A stretch of 64,000 nt of DNA, taken from Gymnorhina tibicen (lineage: Eukaryota; Chordata; Aves; Passeriformes; Artamidae). The notes under the pieces were generated by a model, which saw only the letters and a list, made by a program, of their open reading frames with translations, had not been told where the DNA came from and did not search any database. Below are positions 41,806 to 54,163 of the stretch, piece after piece. The stretch lies in assembly GCA_013399875.1 (NCBI GenBank), contig VXAZ01005708.1, forward strand, positions 186,049 to 250,048, in the 5' to 3' direction. Position 1 is the stretch's first letter, and every line of letters begins with the position of its first letter. The translations under genes were made by a program, and so were the position numbers.

Positions 41806-44553
41806 ATCTAGATGGCTTCTACTTTACAAGAGGATTAAAAATAAGTTTTAAACTTGATTTATTTTCTTTCCTTTAATCATATACCTAGACAGACTCTAAT
41901 TTACATTCAATTTGTGCAGAAAGTTGAATTCTACAAAACTGCAATAAACGCAGGAAAGAGCCTTTAGGTGAAGGAAGAAAATAAGCTATGGGCAGACTAG
42001 AAAAAAACAACCCCTATCTAATGTAGCAGACTGATGGCTGAGAGGGTATATGATTGCTCTTTAAAATACCCTACAGAGCAGGCTTGTTGAGGCTACAGGA
42101 TAATGCTGGACTGTTACAGATGGGATGGACATAAATATAAGCAGGAAATTAAGAGACTGTTCCTTACCACTAGAGGAGAGTTGGGGGGGACGGGAGGGGA
42201 AGTGAAGTAACAGTAAGATAAAGCTTGGATTACATTTATGAAAGGATTACATAGTGCTCCCTTGCTAGCAGAAGGCAGCATCAGGAGTATCCTTGCTCAT
42301 AAACTCAAATACTGCATTTTCTGTAGCCTGAGTATAAACAGTAATAAAGAAGTTACAGTACTATGAGGACCAAGTTTTGGTTTGTAAATTATCAATATTC
42401 TCAAGTAAGACAACAGGCTTTTTAATATAATAAAGGCTGTAGGACTTGACTTATAAAATGTAATGGCAACAAAAATGAAAAAAATATTCCAAGTAGAAAA
42501 AAACCCCACCACAAATACTAAAGCTCATCAGGAACAAAATGAAGTTATAAATAATTTTCAGAGATTCATCTTTTGTTTTATTTTCCTGGTTTAGAGAGAA
42601 TCACTAGGTTATAATACTGTCAAATGGCACGCTGAGAGGGTTGAGTTTAGATACAGGATAAAAAATGAAAGGTATATATAGGCTCTGATTGAGAGCACGT
42701 CAAATTGTTAAAAGTACTAGCAGATGGACATGAATAATGAAAAAATCTGAAGGTTTTTTCCTGAACTGAAAAAGGCATTTTCTTAAAATATCAAAGCAAT
42801 GGATGTTGCAGGGATTAAGGTTTAATACTGTGAACCCGGACCACATTTTGGGGATGGGAAAAGTTCCGTATCAGAAATGTTGTGAAAGGAAAATAAAAGG
42901 TTGGCAAGGCTAAGGCAACTTTGCTTGGATTTGAGGGCCTACATAGAGCCAGGTGATACAAAGGAGGCCTGAAAGGAATCTAGAAGGGAATTCAGAGGAA
43001 GCGTAGGTCTAAGGTCTCTATACTAGGCTTCTGATGACTGAAAAATAAAGAGGCATTTGAACTTTTCTTAAGGAGAAAAAAGGGGCACAGGCCCTAATAC
43101 AGAAGAAATATCATCAAATGTGGAGATGAAGATCAGTTACTAAATGCTGATATGCACTCTGGCCAGCTGAAAACGTGTCTGGAATGCCAGTCTGGATAGA
43201 GTACACAGCAATATCCATAAAGGACTAGGCAGGCATTACAATTGAAATGGAGTAAGCAGTCAAGCTGGGGACTCCAAAGTAATATCTGGAAAAATAACAC
43301 TCATATTACTGAGTTGAAAAAATGGCATCTAAACCAGGCCCATGATCAAGACACATAGAAAACTTTATGGCAGTATGAGAAACTTACAGGCAGGGCTAAG
43401 TTAAATTCCAATTTCATGGCAATGGCCAAAAAAGTCCTTGGACATGTTACTCCAACACAGCAGGGAATATGAATGGGACAGATTCTAAGTAGTTGGCTTC
43501 ATACTAGGAGGGGTGATCAGGCAAGTGAGAGAAACACAGAAAACATTCTTCCAGATGAGATGAAGTGAGATGATGGGAAGAACCACATCAGTTCAAGTAG
43601 TACTGCCCAATTATGTCCCTACTGAAGGCAGTTGATATCAAGAGACACCAATTTCTAATTAAAGAGAAATAGGAGGTGCACTTTGAAATACCAGCAGAAG
43701 AAAAGGCTGACCCAGAAATTGCTCCATGCCTTTGTATGACTGCCACCTCAAGTGGTTCCTTCTAGAGCACACAGAAGAGATGCTGACCAAGGAACTTTCA
43801 TCTACCCTACTACAAGGACTCTGAAAAGCCTGACTTGAAGAAACAAGCAGAGTGCAGATTCCACATCCATAAACATCTCCCAAGCACTTAAAAACTGAGG
43901 TAGAATTTTCAGTGAAAGACACTCAACCATTAGAAACTGGACTGGGATCCCCAGCTCATTTCTCTTGGGTCAGTTGTTGCTAACATTGTCTTGACATTAA
44001 AGTAGAGCACTTCCCTTTGGCAACAACAGAACTATGTGTGCCATATTAAAATATCTTGGATTTGTTTCCTTCTGCTCCTATGGTGAGGACTTGCTAAAAA
44101 TTCCTGGACTTCAGAACTCCAGCAATAATTCCAAAACAAAATGTTGGAAGTACATTTTTTCAAATGCCTGTAGCAACAAAAATAGCACCTTGAGCATCTC
44201 GGGAATCCAGTGCCCAGCTGCATAACTTTTCCACTTTCTTCTTCCAAACTTTAAGACTCAGTATTGGGGGGTGGAGAAAGAGCATCATAATCTGGAAAAA
44301 AAGGTGCTGTCTATGCAGCCCCAAAGCCAAAGGGATACCCCACATCAAGAGATTAAGGGATTTACTCTGTGACTGGTATAGGATAAAGCAGTGTGCCTTA
44401 CATATTCACACCACTCAAAGCACTTCCATTTCAGTTTCTACTTTTCCTCCTCTTCCATGCTCTACTTGATTTTCAGGAAAAAAATGTGCACTGCACAGCA
44501 TGAGCCCAAACATGCAGGGCGGGCTTATCACAAGTGAGCTGCTGATCCACTGT
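41806..44553. other. Intron 2 between CR1 and solo LTR: unassigned
   Basis: About 2.7 kb, notably purine-rich on the plus strand (42050-43600, many AGG/GAA stretches). This could be a decayed mobile element, but no ends or coding remnants were recognised. Confidence 0.5.
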
Positions 44554-44558
44554 CACGC
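44554..44558. repeat. Left target-site duplication (CACGC) of the solo LTR
   Basis: Five bases directly before the LTR are identical to 45230-45234 directly after it. Confidence 0.8.
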
Positions 44559-45229
44559 TGTGGCGGTTTAGGCCAAATTCGGGGAAACGTCCAAAAGGAA
44601 TGTCTCCTCAAAGGAAGGCAGGCCACAACCACCCCTCCCCCCAATTGGGTTCGGGAGAAAACAAATTTTCCTCAGAGGAAAGTGAAGGAGAAAATAAAAA
44701 CTATTTATTTAACAAACACACAGGAAAACAATACTAATAATGCTAAATAATAAAATCTCTCGCTCTGGAGAGAAAACCTGAAAGATTTTAGAGTCCTTCT
44801 GTGGGTGTGGTCTCTCTCCTCCTCCTCGGAGCTGGGTTGGCGTGGGGGGCCCCCCCTCCAGGCCGGTGGAAGGTCCCCTGGTGGGGTTCTGATGTTCTGG
44901 TGTTCCGAACAAGTCCAGAAGAGAAGAAGGCAAAAAAAACCCCGAAGTCCCAAGAAGGAAAAAAAAAGCTCAACTCTCCGTCCCTCTCCGAAGAAACAGA
45001 GCCGAAGAAACTGACCGAAAAGCCAGAAAAAAAAAAAAGTGCCTCCTCTGCCCGCCACAGAAGTAGCTAATCTCTGTATCCTTGAAGCACAAACTGTTTT
45101 GAAAAGTTCGCTCAGTTTTTTTTTCTCTGTCTCTTGCATCCAGTTTTAAAGGCATAGAAAGGCTCAGGAATCATGTCTGGGCATAGAGCAGTGGTAGGGG
45201 ATACAACAGCATACAGTCACCTCAAGACA
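44559..45229 (-). mobile_element. Solo LTR of an endogenous retrovirus (671 bp)
   Basis: The element begins TGT and ends ACA, and is flanked on both sides by the same 5 bases, CACGC (44554-44558 and 45230-45234). A target-site duplication of 5 bp fits retroviral integration. Read on the minus strand it starts TGTCTTGAGGTGACTGTATG, has a TATA-like CCTTTAAAACTGG near 45143-45155 and an AATAAA signal at 44704-44709. This layout defines minus orientation, the same as PDE3A. No gag, pol or env lies next to it, so it is a solo LTR left by recombination. The start resembles songbird ERV LTRs that I remember. The 144-codon open frame on its minus strand is an LTR by-product, not a gene. Confidence 0.85.
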
Positions 45230-45234
45230 CACGC
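45230..45234. repeat. Right target-site duplication (CACGC) of the solo LTR
   Basis: Second copy of the 5-bp host target. Removing the LTR and one copy restores a plausible continuous host sequence. Confidence 0.8.
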
Positions 45235-46329
45235 TGTCCAGCTGCACCATGTCCTTTGGTGAAGGACACACCGTGCCTTGTGCTGCTCCTCCACCAACAC
45301 CAAGCAGCATCCATCACCCATGGCTACTCTTAGCAGTAGCTCAAAAACCAAACCCAGTGCCTGTTTGTAAGACAGGAGGTGGCATCTACACCCAGAAACC
45401 AAATGTACAATCATGCATTTTAACAACTCCTATCTGGGTGGAAATGAGTCAAGAACTACAGTGTGATTTTGTCCAGGGGCTGTTTCTGTGATGAAAATGC
45501 AACCCCATCATAATCCCAGCAAAATCGCCATTCTGAGACAGAACTGTCTCAAAGGCAACGTTGATCCTTGAAGATTCTAATCATTGACTTCAGCTGTTCA
45601 TCACTTTCACATCCCACAGAGTTGTAAGGAATAGAAAGCAGTACTGCAGCTTCTCTTGTCAGCTAAGCCCCCCTCCTATTCTGCATTTTAATGAAGAACT
45701 TAATCTAAAATAATTATTTGCAGATTGTTCACTCAACTCCAACTGTTAATTTAAAAGAAGCAAGCACATAAAACCCTCCAGGAGTCCTAAAACACAATCT
45801 CAATATGCACAGAGTTATTATTTTTAGACAGCTATAAAAGTTGGTCCACAGTAATATGACAGAAAAGCTTATTGCCATTTCACATTTCTATTATATCCAT
45901 CACCTAACTTTGAAGATTCAGGTTCCCCTATCCTGGATGTGAAAACTGAAAATGCTCTATGTGTGGGGTTTACTCTGAAGCTGAGGGCATGGATGTGAGA
46001 ACAGCATATGAACTTTCAAAACCGTACATGACAGAAAATATCTAATGTTTTCTCAGATACCAGAAGAATAATAGACAGTATTAACAATGATATTTTCCTC
46101 ATTTTTAGAGAAGTGAGCTCTTGTGCTTCAGAAGCAAAGTTACTGGAAACAGAAAGGTTATCTGGGTTTCTACCAAAATACTATTCATGTAGTCTGAAAA
46201 GGGATTACATGTTTTAAATCACTACCTTGGTAGCTGGTTTTTAATATAGCTCCAGCTCTGTTTGGAAGGATTTCTTCCTGGCTCCCCTTTTACATCTACA
46301 GCTTCTTCTGCCTCCTCATGAATTTTGTG

Positions 46330-47160
46330 GGTTTGTGGGGGGAACTGTGGGGGGCAAACAAAGACTACCTCCAAGGACGAAGGCTCCATCACCTCTCCAC
46401 GTAACCCATTCCAGTGCTCAGTCACCCTCAGATTAAACAAGTTCCTTTCTATTTTTAAACAGGAATTCCTGCATTTTAGTTTGCACCCATTGGCTCTTGT
46501 CCAGTGGCACCCCTGAAAAGAGTCTGGCTCCATCTCCTTCATTCTCACATCAGGTATTTATGCACATTCGTAAGATCCTCTTGAGCTTTCTCTTTTCAAG
46601 GCTGAACAGTCCCAGCTCTCTCACCTGTCCTCATATGACAGATGCTGCAGTCCCTTAATCACTTTTGCAGTCCTTTTTTGGATGCACTCCCGTATTTCTG
46701 TGTCTCTCTTGTTCTACAGAGCACAGACCTGCACCCAGCACTCCAGATGTGTCTCACCGGTGCTGCGCTGAATCAAAGCATCACCTCCCTCAACCTGTTG
46801 GCAATGCCCAATGCAGTCCAGGATGAAGCTGTTGGCTTTCTTTGCTGTAAGGACATGCTGCTGCCTCACATTCAGCTTGGTGTCCACCAGGCCCCCCAAG
46901 GGCCTTTCGTGCCAAGCTCTTCCCCAGCCAGTCAGTCCCTTGTCTCTACCGGTGCCTGCAGTTATTTTTCCCGAGGTGTGGGAGGACTTCATCCCCTCGT
47001 GTTGAACTTAGTAAATTCCTGTTGGCGCCCTTCTCTGGCCTGTCCCTTTGAATGGCAGCACCACCACCTGCTGCAGCAGCCACTCCCCCCGTTCTGTATC
47101 ATCTACAAACTTCCTAAGGGTGCAGTCTGTCCTTCATCCAGGTTATTAACAAAGGTACCT
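46330..47160 (-). mobile_element. CR1 LINE fragment, antisense to the plus strand
   Basis: On the plus strand this is the reverse complement of the end of the CR1 reverse-transcriptase ORF and its 3' region. The hallmarks are CCATTCCAGTGCTCAGTCACC, TTCAAGGCTGAACAGTCCCA, GCACTCCAGATGTGTCTCACC and a TCATCTACAAACTTCCTAAG-like stretch, ending with TTATTAACAAAGG. Open frames at 46642-47172 (plus) and 46714-46992 (minus) lie inside it; the latter keeps part of the RT C-terminal reading (KKANSFILDCIGHCQQVEGG) but is not a host gene. The element is diverged and truncated at both ends. Its outer limits are approximate. Confidence 0.85.
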
Positions 47161-48875
47161 TTCTCATGCTAAATGTTAAGGTTTTTTACTTTTTTGCATT
47201 CAGTAATTGATGCCTTTATCTCTCCTCTAAGAACTTGTCCATTCACCGTAACAAGCAGCTTTTCCAGTCCTGCATAAAGACCAGCAACCTAATAATTATG
47301 AACTCCAGATTCAAGACCTTACAATCTCCAGACTTCCTTTATAGACTGTAAGAATTCATACTGCTCTTGTAACATTCAAGGTTATTCAGGAATTGAAAAT
47401 GGAGCAATGCAGAGCCATTACACAATGAACCTTTGATCTCTAAAATCCAACCCAACATGAAATTTTCTTTTTTATGACTTGACTTTAAGATTTACTCCAG
47501 CTCTAGCTTATTCAAAAATCTCAGGAGGCTGCTCCAATAACTCATTTTGAAATTTTGAACACTGATCCATCAGACATAGAACAAAATTATAGCTCACTAC
47601 TGAAGTCAAGAAAAAGAACATCTGCTGTTGAGAGCAGAGCTGATCAGCTGTGAGCTTTTCCACTGGGAAACTCATAAAATGAGCTACTAGAGAATTCAGC
47701 ATGTGTTCTTGTAAGGAAGGAACAATAGGAAATACTTTCACTTATTTATTCTTTAAAAATCCCAGAGAGCAGCAGTTACAGCATACGTATCTTCCCCAGT
47801 ATGGACACAAAACACAGGGGGGGAAAAAAGCCAAAACAAAACAGTATTAATAAAAATGGTTTTAAAATGAAGTTTCCATTATAGAGTGAAATCAGCCAGT
47901 TCATTTTGTCCTCATTAACAAAGACATCTTCCAACAACAATGGCATTGTGGAAACTCTGTAAGGAAGATTAGGACAGCCCACACAACCCCCAGCGATGCT
48001 ACTATTAACATACCAGTGGAAGCACACTGGCTGAAGACTAGGAATAAGCCCTGCTCAGTAAAAAATTAGGTACATTAATCACATTCATTCCATAATTGGG
48101 TTCATCTCTGAATAGAGGAAGCTAAAATTTTGCATTGATTGTGTTAAAAAACAATGGGAAGGTGACAAATACCTGGAACGCACATATGTGCTAAGTGAAA
48201 TTTAAGCTGCTATTGGAAATTAAAAGAACCCCTTGTGGCATGACTCTCAGCTTTTCATAGTTGTCAGGAGCAAAAATGTAGTCTTCTATCATCACAAAAG
48301 CCTCAGTGCTACATAATTTTACTGTGGAGTGTTTTTTTTCATCACAAAGGATCTGACTGTATCAGGCATTATTATGTTGGCCATCGCTTCCTTCCTAAGA
48401 CCCTGTTTTCAGCTGCTTAAAACTTTTTCAAAACTGTGAACTTCTGCACTGACATTTCCCCTTGCAACAGTTAGCCTGTATCTGGAAAATTTTATCCAGC
48501 ATAGCCGTTTCCAGGAGACTAAGGGACAGTGTTTTACTCATTTTTAACTACTCACCTCTTTTGAGGTGCACCACTCCGGTCTCAGAACATTCTCAGTGTA
48601 GCTTTTGTTTCAGAGACTGGCAGATGGATGCCTGTATTTTGGCAATTCAGAGAATTTGCAGTCTGAAAACCTGCAGAGAATTCTAGCTTGTGCTAAAGCA
48701 GAGGACTTGAATTTCAGGGGATTAAACTCTCTGAAAGTCTGTAAGTTTATGGATCTTAAAGGTAGCCAGCAACTTTAACCATCAAATGCCAATAAATTTC
48801 AAATCCCCTTAAATCCAACAAACAAATATAACTGATGCTCTAAGCATTTTTCCTAAGTTTGCTGCTAGAAAACAT

Positions 48876-48962
48876 AAAACAAAAAAACCCAAAGCAAAGT
48901 AACAAGACCCCCCACAAACCCAAATCAAACAAACAACAGAAAAACCCCAACCCTCCCCCAAA
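48876..48962. repeat. A/C-rich low-complexity tract
   Basis: Runs of A broken by C, the complement of the T/G tract type seen at 839-900 and 35.4 kb. Confidence 0.9.
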
Positions 48963-49312
48963 AAGCACATGAAGTTATAAAGAAGCAACTGAGAAATAGA
49001 AGCTGTAGCCAGTAAATCACAGCATATAAAAACCAGCGTTCTGAAAACAAACAAGTTAACAAAATTATGAAAACTGCTGAAAATTAAATTATGAAAACTT
49101 CCAGAAAGATACTCTTTTGATGAGAGAGAAATGCAGGGAGATTAAGGGGTGTTTCAGGAGTCTGATCACCCCAAATGGAAAAAAAATCTCCTTCCTCTGC
49201 TCCAGGTGATGACAGTTCACAATCCCATCTTCTAAATGCAATTGTCATAGTCAGTCTATATCTGCACCACACCAGTGGACATGCACCCCCCAGCCAAAGG
49301 CAAGGCTTGGCC

Positions 49313-49347
49313 AAAAAAAAAAAAAAANACAAAGGAAAGAGGTTGGC

Positions 49348-49378
<31 letters not shown>

Positions 49379-49385
49379 AAAAATA
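49313..49385. repeat. A-rich tract with one undetermined base
   Basis: Three A runs are separated by short G-containing pieces. An N at 49328 shows that the assembly was uncertain here. Confidence 0.95.
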
Positions 49386-50500
49386 AAAAGGACAATTAGG
49401 ACAATTTATCAGCTTCTGCCACTATCTCTGCTTTTCAAAATACCGAGACAAATGGCACCAAGCCCAACTTCTTATACTCTTACCATGCTGCTTCTTCAAG
49501 GAGTCATTTCCCCAAGATACGCTTTCCCACTCCTGTCTGCATTTCAGTGCCGATTCCTTTTCCAAACTGCACTGATCTGCAGCAGGGCTATGATCCTAAA
49601 AACTGCAACCTTCCTGAACTGGAACTTGGTCACTGAATAAAGTAAAAGACAGCTTGAGTACTGTCAGCAAGCTTCTCTGTCACACAGCTGGACTGCCTGA
49701 CTAGCACCAGGACTTGAACTACAAACCCTGGAGGAGTAACGGTGGGGAAGGGTTTTGAGGAAGAACGGCAGCATTTCTGGAAATCTGTGTTGAGCTCCTG
49801 CTTAGTTATGAAGAATAGTGACATGACAGAGTGAAAGTCATTACTGAGCTTCCAATCCACTCCTGTCCCCCTGCCAGTCATTTAGGGATAGAGAATTTGA
49901 GAGCAAAGAGGATTCACAGGGTGGCTGACACCATTTGAAAGGTTTTTCTCCATACTACGAGCGATGGATGTGGAAGGTTGCAGGAGGTTTGCCCACATTA
50001 TCTCTGTCACAACTGCCAATATGACAGATCCTGGAGCTGTCCAGATTACCTCAGAGCAGCAGGGTAGAAAGCCTGTAGGACAAAAATAAATGGTCCCACA
50101 GTCCCAGATAGTGCCTGTGGCTCAACTCCTCATTCTAAAAGAAGCAAGGACAAATCTGAGGCAGATTATTTCTTTGAGGTAGCTTTCTGCTCTGCATCAC
50201 TCATTCGCTGCATTAGAAAGCAAGGAAGTATTTCATAGATCATTTCTTAATCCCAGACTCAGCTTTCTGCACCTTTCCTGCTGTGCAAAAGCAACTCTCC
50301 TCCCCCAGCCCCAGCTCGATATTCCAACCAACCCACAACCCTCCCATGAGGCCTCTTTCTCATAACATCCCGAACCGTGCAAATCTCTGCTCTGCCACTA
50401 AAGCTTTGAAAGCTTGTCTGCTGAATGAAAGGATAATGTAAGGTTTTATTAACAATGAACAACTGTGAAAACCTACAAAAACATCCTTAACAGGAAACCT

Positions 50501-50517
50501 TTTTTTTTTTTTTTTAA
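50501..50517. repeat. T homopolymer (about 17)
   Basis: An uninterrupted T run. Confidence 0.9.
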
Positions 50518-53057
50518 ACTGTTTTCAGGGAAAGTAAAAGGGATTTGGTTAGATACAAGGATCACTGTAGTGACGTGTCCCAGCAGGACTCTGCTTTATA
50601 CATGAACACACAGTGAATATGGTGGCTGCATGATGTAATGCTATGTGAAACTCAGAAAATCCCTTGGTTTATCATTTCACAGTTATGACTCAATCAGGAT
50701 CAGTTTATTTGCTGCTTAGCACCCTGCATGGGCTGCAGACTACGGAAGTTTGTCCCATCTACCACATCAGTGGCAAGGAACAGGATATAGCACTGTACAT
50801 GCAAACTGCCTTAGGCATAGCTGTGCTGTAAATCACTGGCAGGTGAGGGAAGCATCACTTCATGGGCTTTACACTGATCCATCACAATCTAAACTGGTGG
50901 CTTAATGGTACAAAAAGCATTACTGCTGCTTACACTGCATTCCTACCTAAAAAAATATTACTGCTTTTATTTAACTGTGCAGAGTACATTCCTTTCAACT
51001 ATCTACAGCTGTGTATATATAAATCCTACAGCAACTATTGGTTATGTTCTTCTTACATCCTTGTGGGAATCTAGTTTGTGTTTTTAAATTCACAGTCATC
51101 AACAAAACAATTAAAAGTTTCCATCATGGGGTAACATGGGAAGATTTTTTCCTGTCTTAGGACCAGTATCAAAACCAACTTATGCTCAAAGGCTACAGCT
51201 CATGAAATTTACAGGTAATTTCAGGTAGATGGAAATACTCAACAGCATTACAGCAAATATTTAACACCTCTGGCTCATCTGGTTACCACAACACTTTAAA
51301 TCCATATCCATTCAGTGAAAGCATTCTCCATTGAAGCTCTCAGGAATAAAAAAATTAGGATGAGTCCAAGAAACAAGATCCTCAGGCACATACACCAAAT
51401 AAATCCAACAGAGAATTTCCCCCCAAACCTGTACTGAAACTTCAGGGAGGGCTTTCAAGCAATCTGAACAGCTGTATGGACAAGAAAGAAAAGCATTCAA
51501 AAATTCTTTCCTTCGTTATGTAAAGGTAATTCCTTCTGAAATTATTCAAGATTCAAGAACTAATATTACAGTTTGTTGAATAGAGGCCAATATATGGCAT
51601 TTAATTCATCACTATTTAGCTTAAATTTACCCATGCAAAACACCCACAGGATAAAGATATATCTTCCACATATAAAAATGAACAGGTAGATCAGACATTT
51701 TTCATCAACTAAACCCAAAAAGATCTAGTTCAGGGTTCACACTTAAATCTACTTTCCTCACCCTTTCACACACATAAAACACAAAACAACGAGAAAATTC
51801 CTTTGTCATACCAGACCCTGGAAACCATGGAGACCTCTGTGATGTAGTGTCTGAGCGCTTAAACAATGCTCAAAAGATCAAAAATAAAATTATATAACAA
51901 AAAAAAAACCCAAACCAACAACCTCCAACTATTCTGTCTATAGACATCATAACTACTCTTGTTTTTTCTCTTACTTCTCAGGCTGCCCACCCTTGCCTAA
52001 ACAGTTCTGCGTGTCATTTGATTTCATGCAGAGTATGCAAGATGAGGAATAAAAATCACTTAATGACTTAAATAACCAAAAAGTATGTTCAAATAGAATA
52101 TCAGACTTCACTGTGGACTTACAGCTCCCACATTCTTAAAAGTCAGACCTGCCACACTGTTTTACACTGGAAACAAGATCAAGCCAAAAATCCCACTATT
52201 GGAGTTTGATTTGATTTCCTTTCCTTTCTTTAGTTTTTTGTTTGGTTTTTGTTTTTATTTTAGGTGGCAATAAAATAAGCCCATTTGGAGAGGTTTTGTC
52301 ATTTGTTAACACAAATATCTTTTATCTACTCTGAACAGAGAAGTAACCTACAATGTTACTATTTATCTGTCAAAACATCAAGTAATTTTGTCAAGGTCAG
52401 CCTAGAGCACAGTAAGTGACTGCATCCTTTTAAGGACTAAAGAATGGATTTGCACCAAAAGGCAGAGGTATTATTTTTATACAATAACTTGTGAACAGGA
52501 TCAGCCTAAAACACTCAGGAAGTTGCCTCTTTGGGGTTGTCATCTTGCACAGTAACTGCATTTTCCTTCAGCCAGTCCTTACAGACTCACACTGTGCTCA
52601 GGTTAACTGTATTTACGTGCATCGCTTACTGAGTCTCACTCTCCCAAAGTGGCAGATGGGTCAGGGAAATTCCCTTTCCTCTTTTAAAACCCTCCAGAGG
52701 GCTTGAGGGACTGATGGTGGAACCGATACACAGCTCTGAGGAGTCGGGCACACCTCACACCCAGGTGAGGAATACTTACTTTTCCCACATACTGTGTTAC
52801 AATATGATGTACGATGCAATGCAACACTGGGGTTAGAGTGATTCAAAGGAAATGCTGGAAAAGTAAGGCTGAAAACCAGCTTTTATGTTTGTTATGGAGA
52901 TAACATTTGTGTCTCTACATCTTCTTAACCGAAACAAGATGACAAATGATTCACTTCCTAACAGAGCACTTATTTATCCTTTTTTTCTAGGAGATCTAAG
53001 AATGCTGGACTGATCTGGATCAATTCAATTCCTTTCAGTCCAATAAAACTGTATTCA

Positions 53058-53328
53058 TCAATAATGCCTTATTATTTTATTGTGAATAACATTGTGACAG
53101 TGTGGGGATTTTTTTTTGACAAGTAGTGTGTCTAAGATCTCTAAAAGTTCCAAGTGGTATGATTTATCTTTAAAATCTACAACTCCATAAAACACGGTAT
53201 GTAATCTGCCCTGCCATTCTCCATCATAATAAAAATATACAGTAAGATCCTTCTCAAAAACTGGGATGAATTTCTGTTGTCCGTCCTTCTTTCTGTCAAA
53301 TAATTGCTTCTTTCCCACTGATAAAGTG
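53058..53328 (-). CDS. Candidate coding segment, unknown protein (nested in PDE3A intron 2)
   Basis: An open frame of about 110 codons on the minus strand ends at a stop at 53058-53060. The part from about 53328 reads like a folded protein: DYEGYTLSVGKK, then FIPVFEKDLTVYFYYDGEWQ, GRLHTVFYGVVDFKDKS and YHLELLEILDTLLVKKK. Aromatic and charged residues alternate as in beta strands, unlike the low-complexity chance frames elsewhere in the window. An acceptor-like AAAACAG precedes the segment. I do not recognise the family. It could be a terminal exon of a small nested gene, the remains of a pseudogene, or a chance frame. An AATAAA lies near its end on the minus strand (about 53073-53078). Confidence 0.35.
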
Positions 53329-53872
53329 TACCCTTCATAGTCAGCTGTTTTATAAATGCAAAACAGAGATGGAATTATGGTTGAGAAGAGAGTGGAGCTG
53401 TTAGCTCACCAATATTATTTGTGTAATTATTTATATTATTATCTTTACATCCCAAGCAAGATACTGAAAAATAAAATAAATCAGAGAATCTTGGCATGCC
53501 TGGAGCAAGAAGTAGGAAATACACTAATTGTGCTGCCATTCATCACATCTTAGTCTTACTTCTGGTGACAATATTTGCTTTTCCCAGCAGATGTTTACAT
53601 ATGTTCTCTTTACATCTGCTTTACTCTCATCTTGGTTAGCACACTTGAAATGACACATCAACCAAGACGACTCTGAAAATGCTGAGATTCTGCCAATGCC
53701 TCGGTGATTTCATACACATATACATATATGTAAGATATGAAATACAAAAAAAGTCAGGCACCGAGGAGCCCATCAGCAGTAGACTACAATCTTCCTTAGC
53801 CACTCAGTTTAAAATACTCCTAAAACCTTTCAAAAAGTCTCCTTCTTGAGACAGGGAGGCTCTGCTGGTTAC

Positions 53873-54068
53873 GTACATCTGCATTAGTGGGCTGCCACGG
53901 CATCTCCATGTTCGCAAGCACATACTCCTGCAAAATCAGCTTTACCAACGTTTTGCAGCACTCATCTTGGAAAGGACAAATAATGATCAGCTGGTTCTCA
54001 GTGTATGCAGAGAACCCCAACACCCCCATTAAATCACTAAGTCTCTTCACAGTGGCCCTGAGGGCAGA
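53873..54068 (-). CDS. Candidate coding segment upstream of the previous one, unknown protein
   Basis: The frame follows TAG|TCTGCC and reads RATVKRLSDLMGVLGFSAYT, then ENQLIIICPFQDECC, KTLVKLILQEYVLANMEM and PWQPTNADV. It looks like a helical domain with a cysteine pair. A donor-like GTAC|GTAACC at 53872 would leave phase 1, which fits the phase needed by the acceptor at about 53328; GAT|GTACGT is a competing donor that would not fit. The open frame itself continues to 53820. I do not recognise it. With the segment at 53058-53328 it could form one product, but without transcript data this is inference. Confidence 0.33.
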
Positions 54069-54100
54069 CTAAGACACAACAGATTCCCAGAGCACAGTAC

Positions 54101-54163
54101 CTGGTCAGCAGCGGGAATCGACTCCCACCTACGCTTCAGCAAGTACAGAGATTTCCGGCTCAT
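54101..54163 (-). CDS. Candidate first coding segment (ATG) of the nested unit
   Basis: An ATG with A at -3 (ATCATGAGC) opens a 21-codon frame beginning MSRKSLYLLKRRWESIP, which ends at CAG|GTACTG in phase 0. The following segment starts in phase 0 after TAG at 54069. The gap between them is only 32 nt, far below any normal vertebrate intron, and unspliced reading hits a stop. Either the link is wrong, the locus is a frameshifted pseudogene, or bases are missing from the assembly. Confidence 0.25.

Larger units (their letters stand above)
47161..53057. other. Intron 2 between antisense CR1 and candidate nested unit: nothing recognised
   Basis: A+T-rich with the A-rich, A/C-rich and T-run tracts listed above. 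No exon-like sequence was seen. Confidence 0.6.

Noticed and set aside
44705..45139. Minus-strand open frame of 144 codons
   Set aside because: It is inside the solo LTR and has no retroviral protein similarity.
46642..47172. Plus-strand open frame of 176 codons
   Set aside because: It lies inside the antisense CR1 fragment and is a by-product of that repeat.
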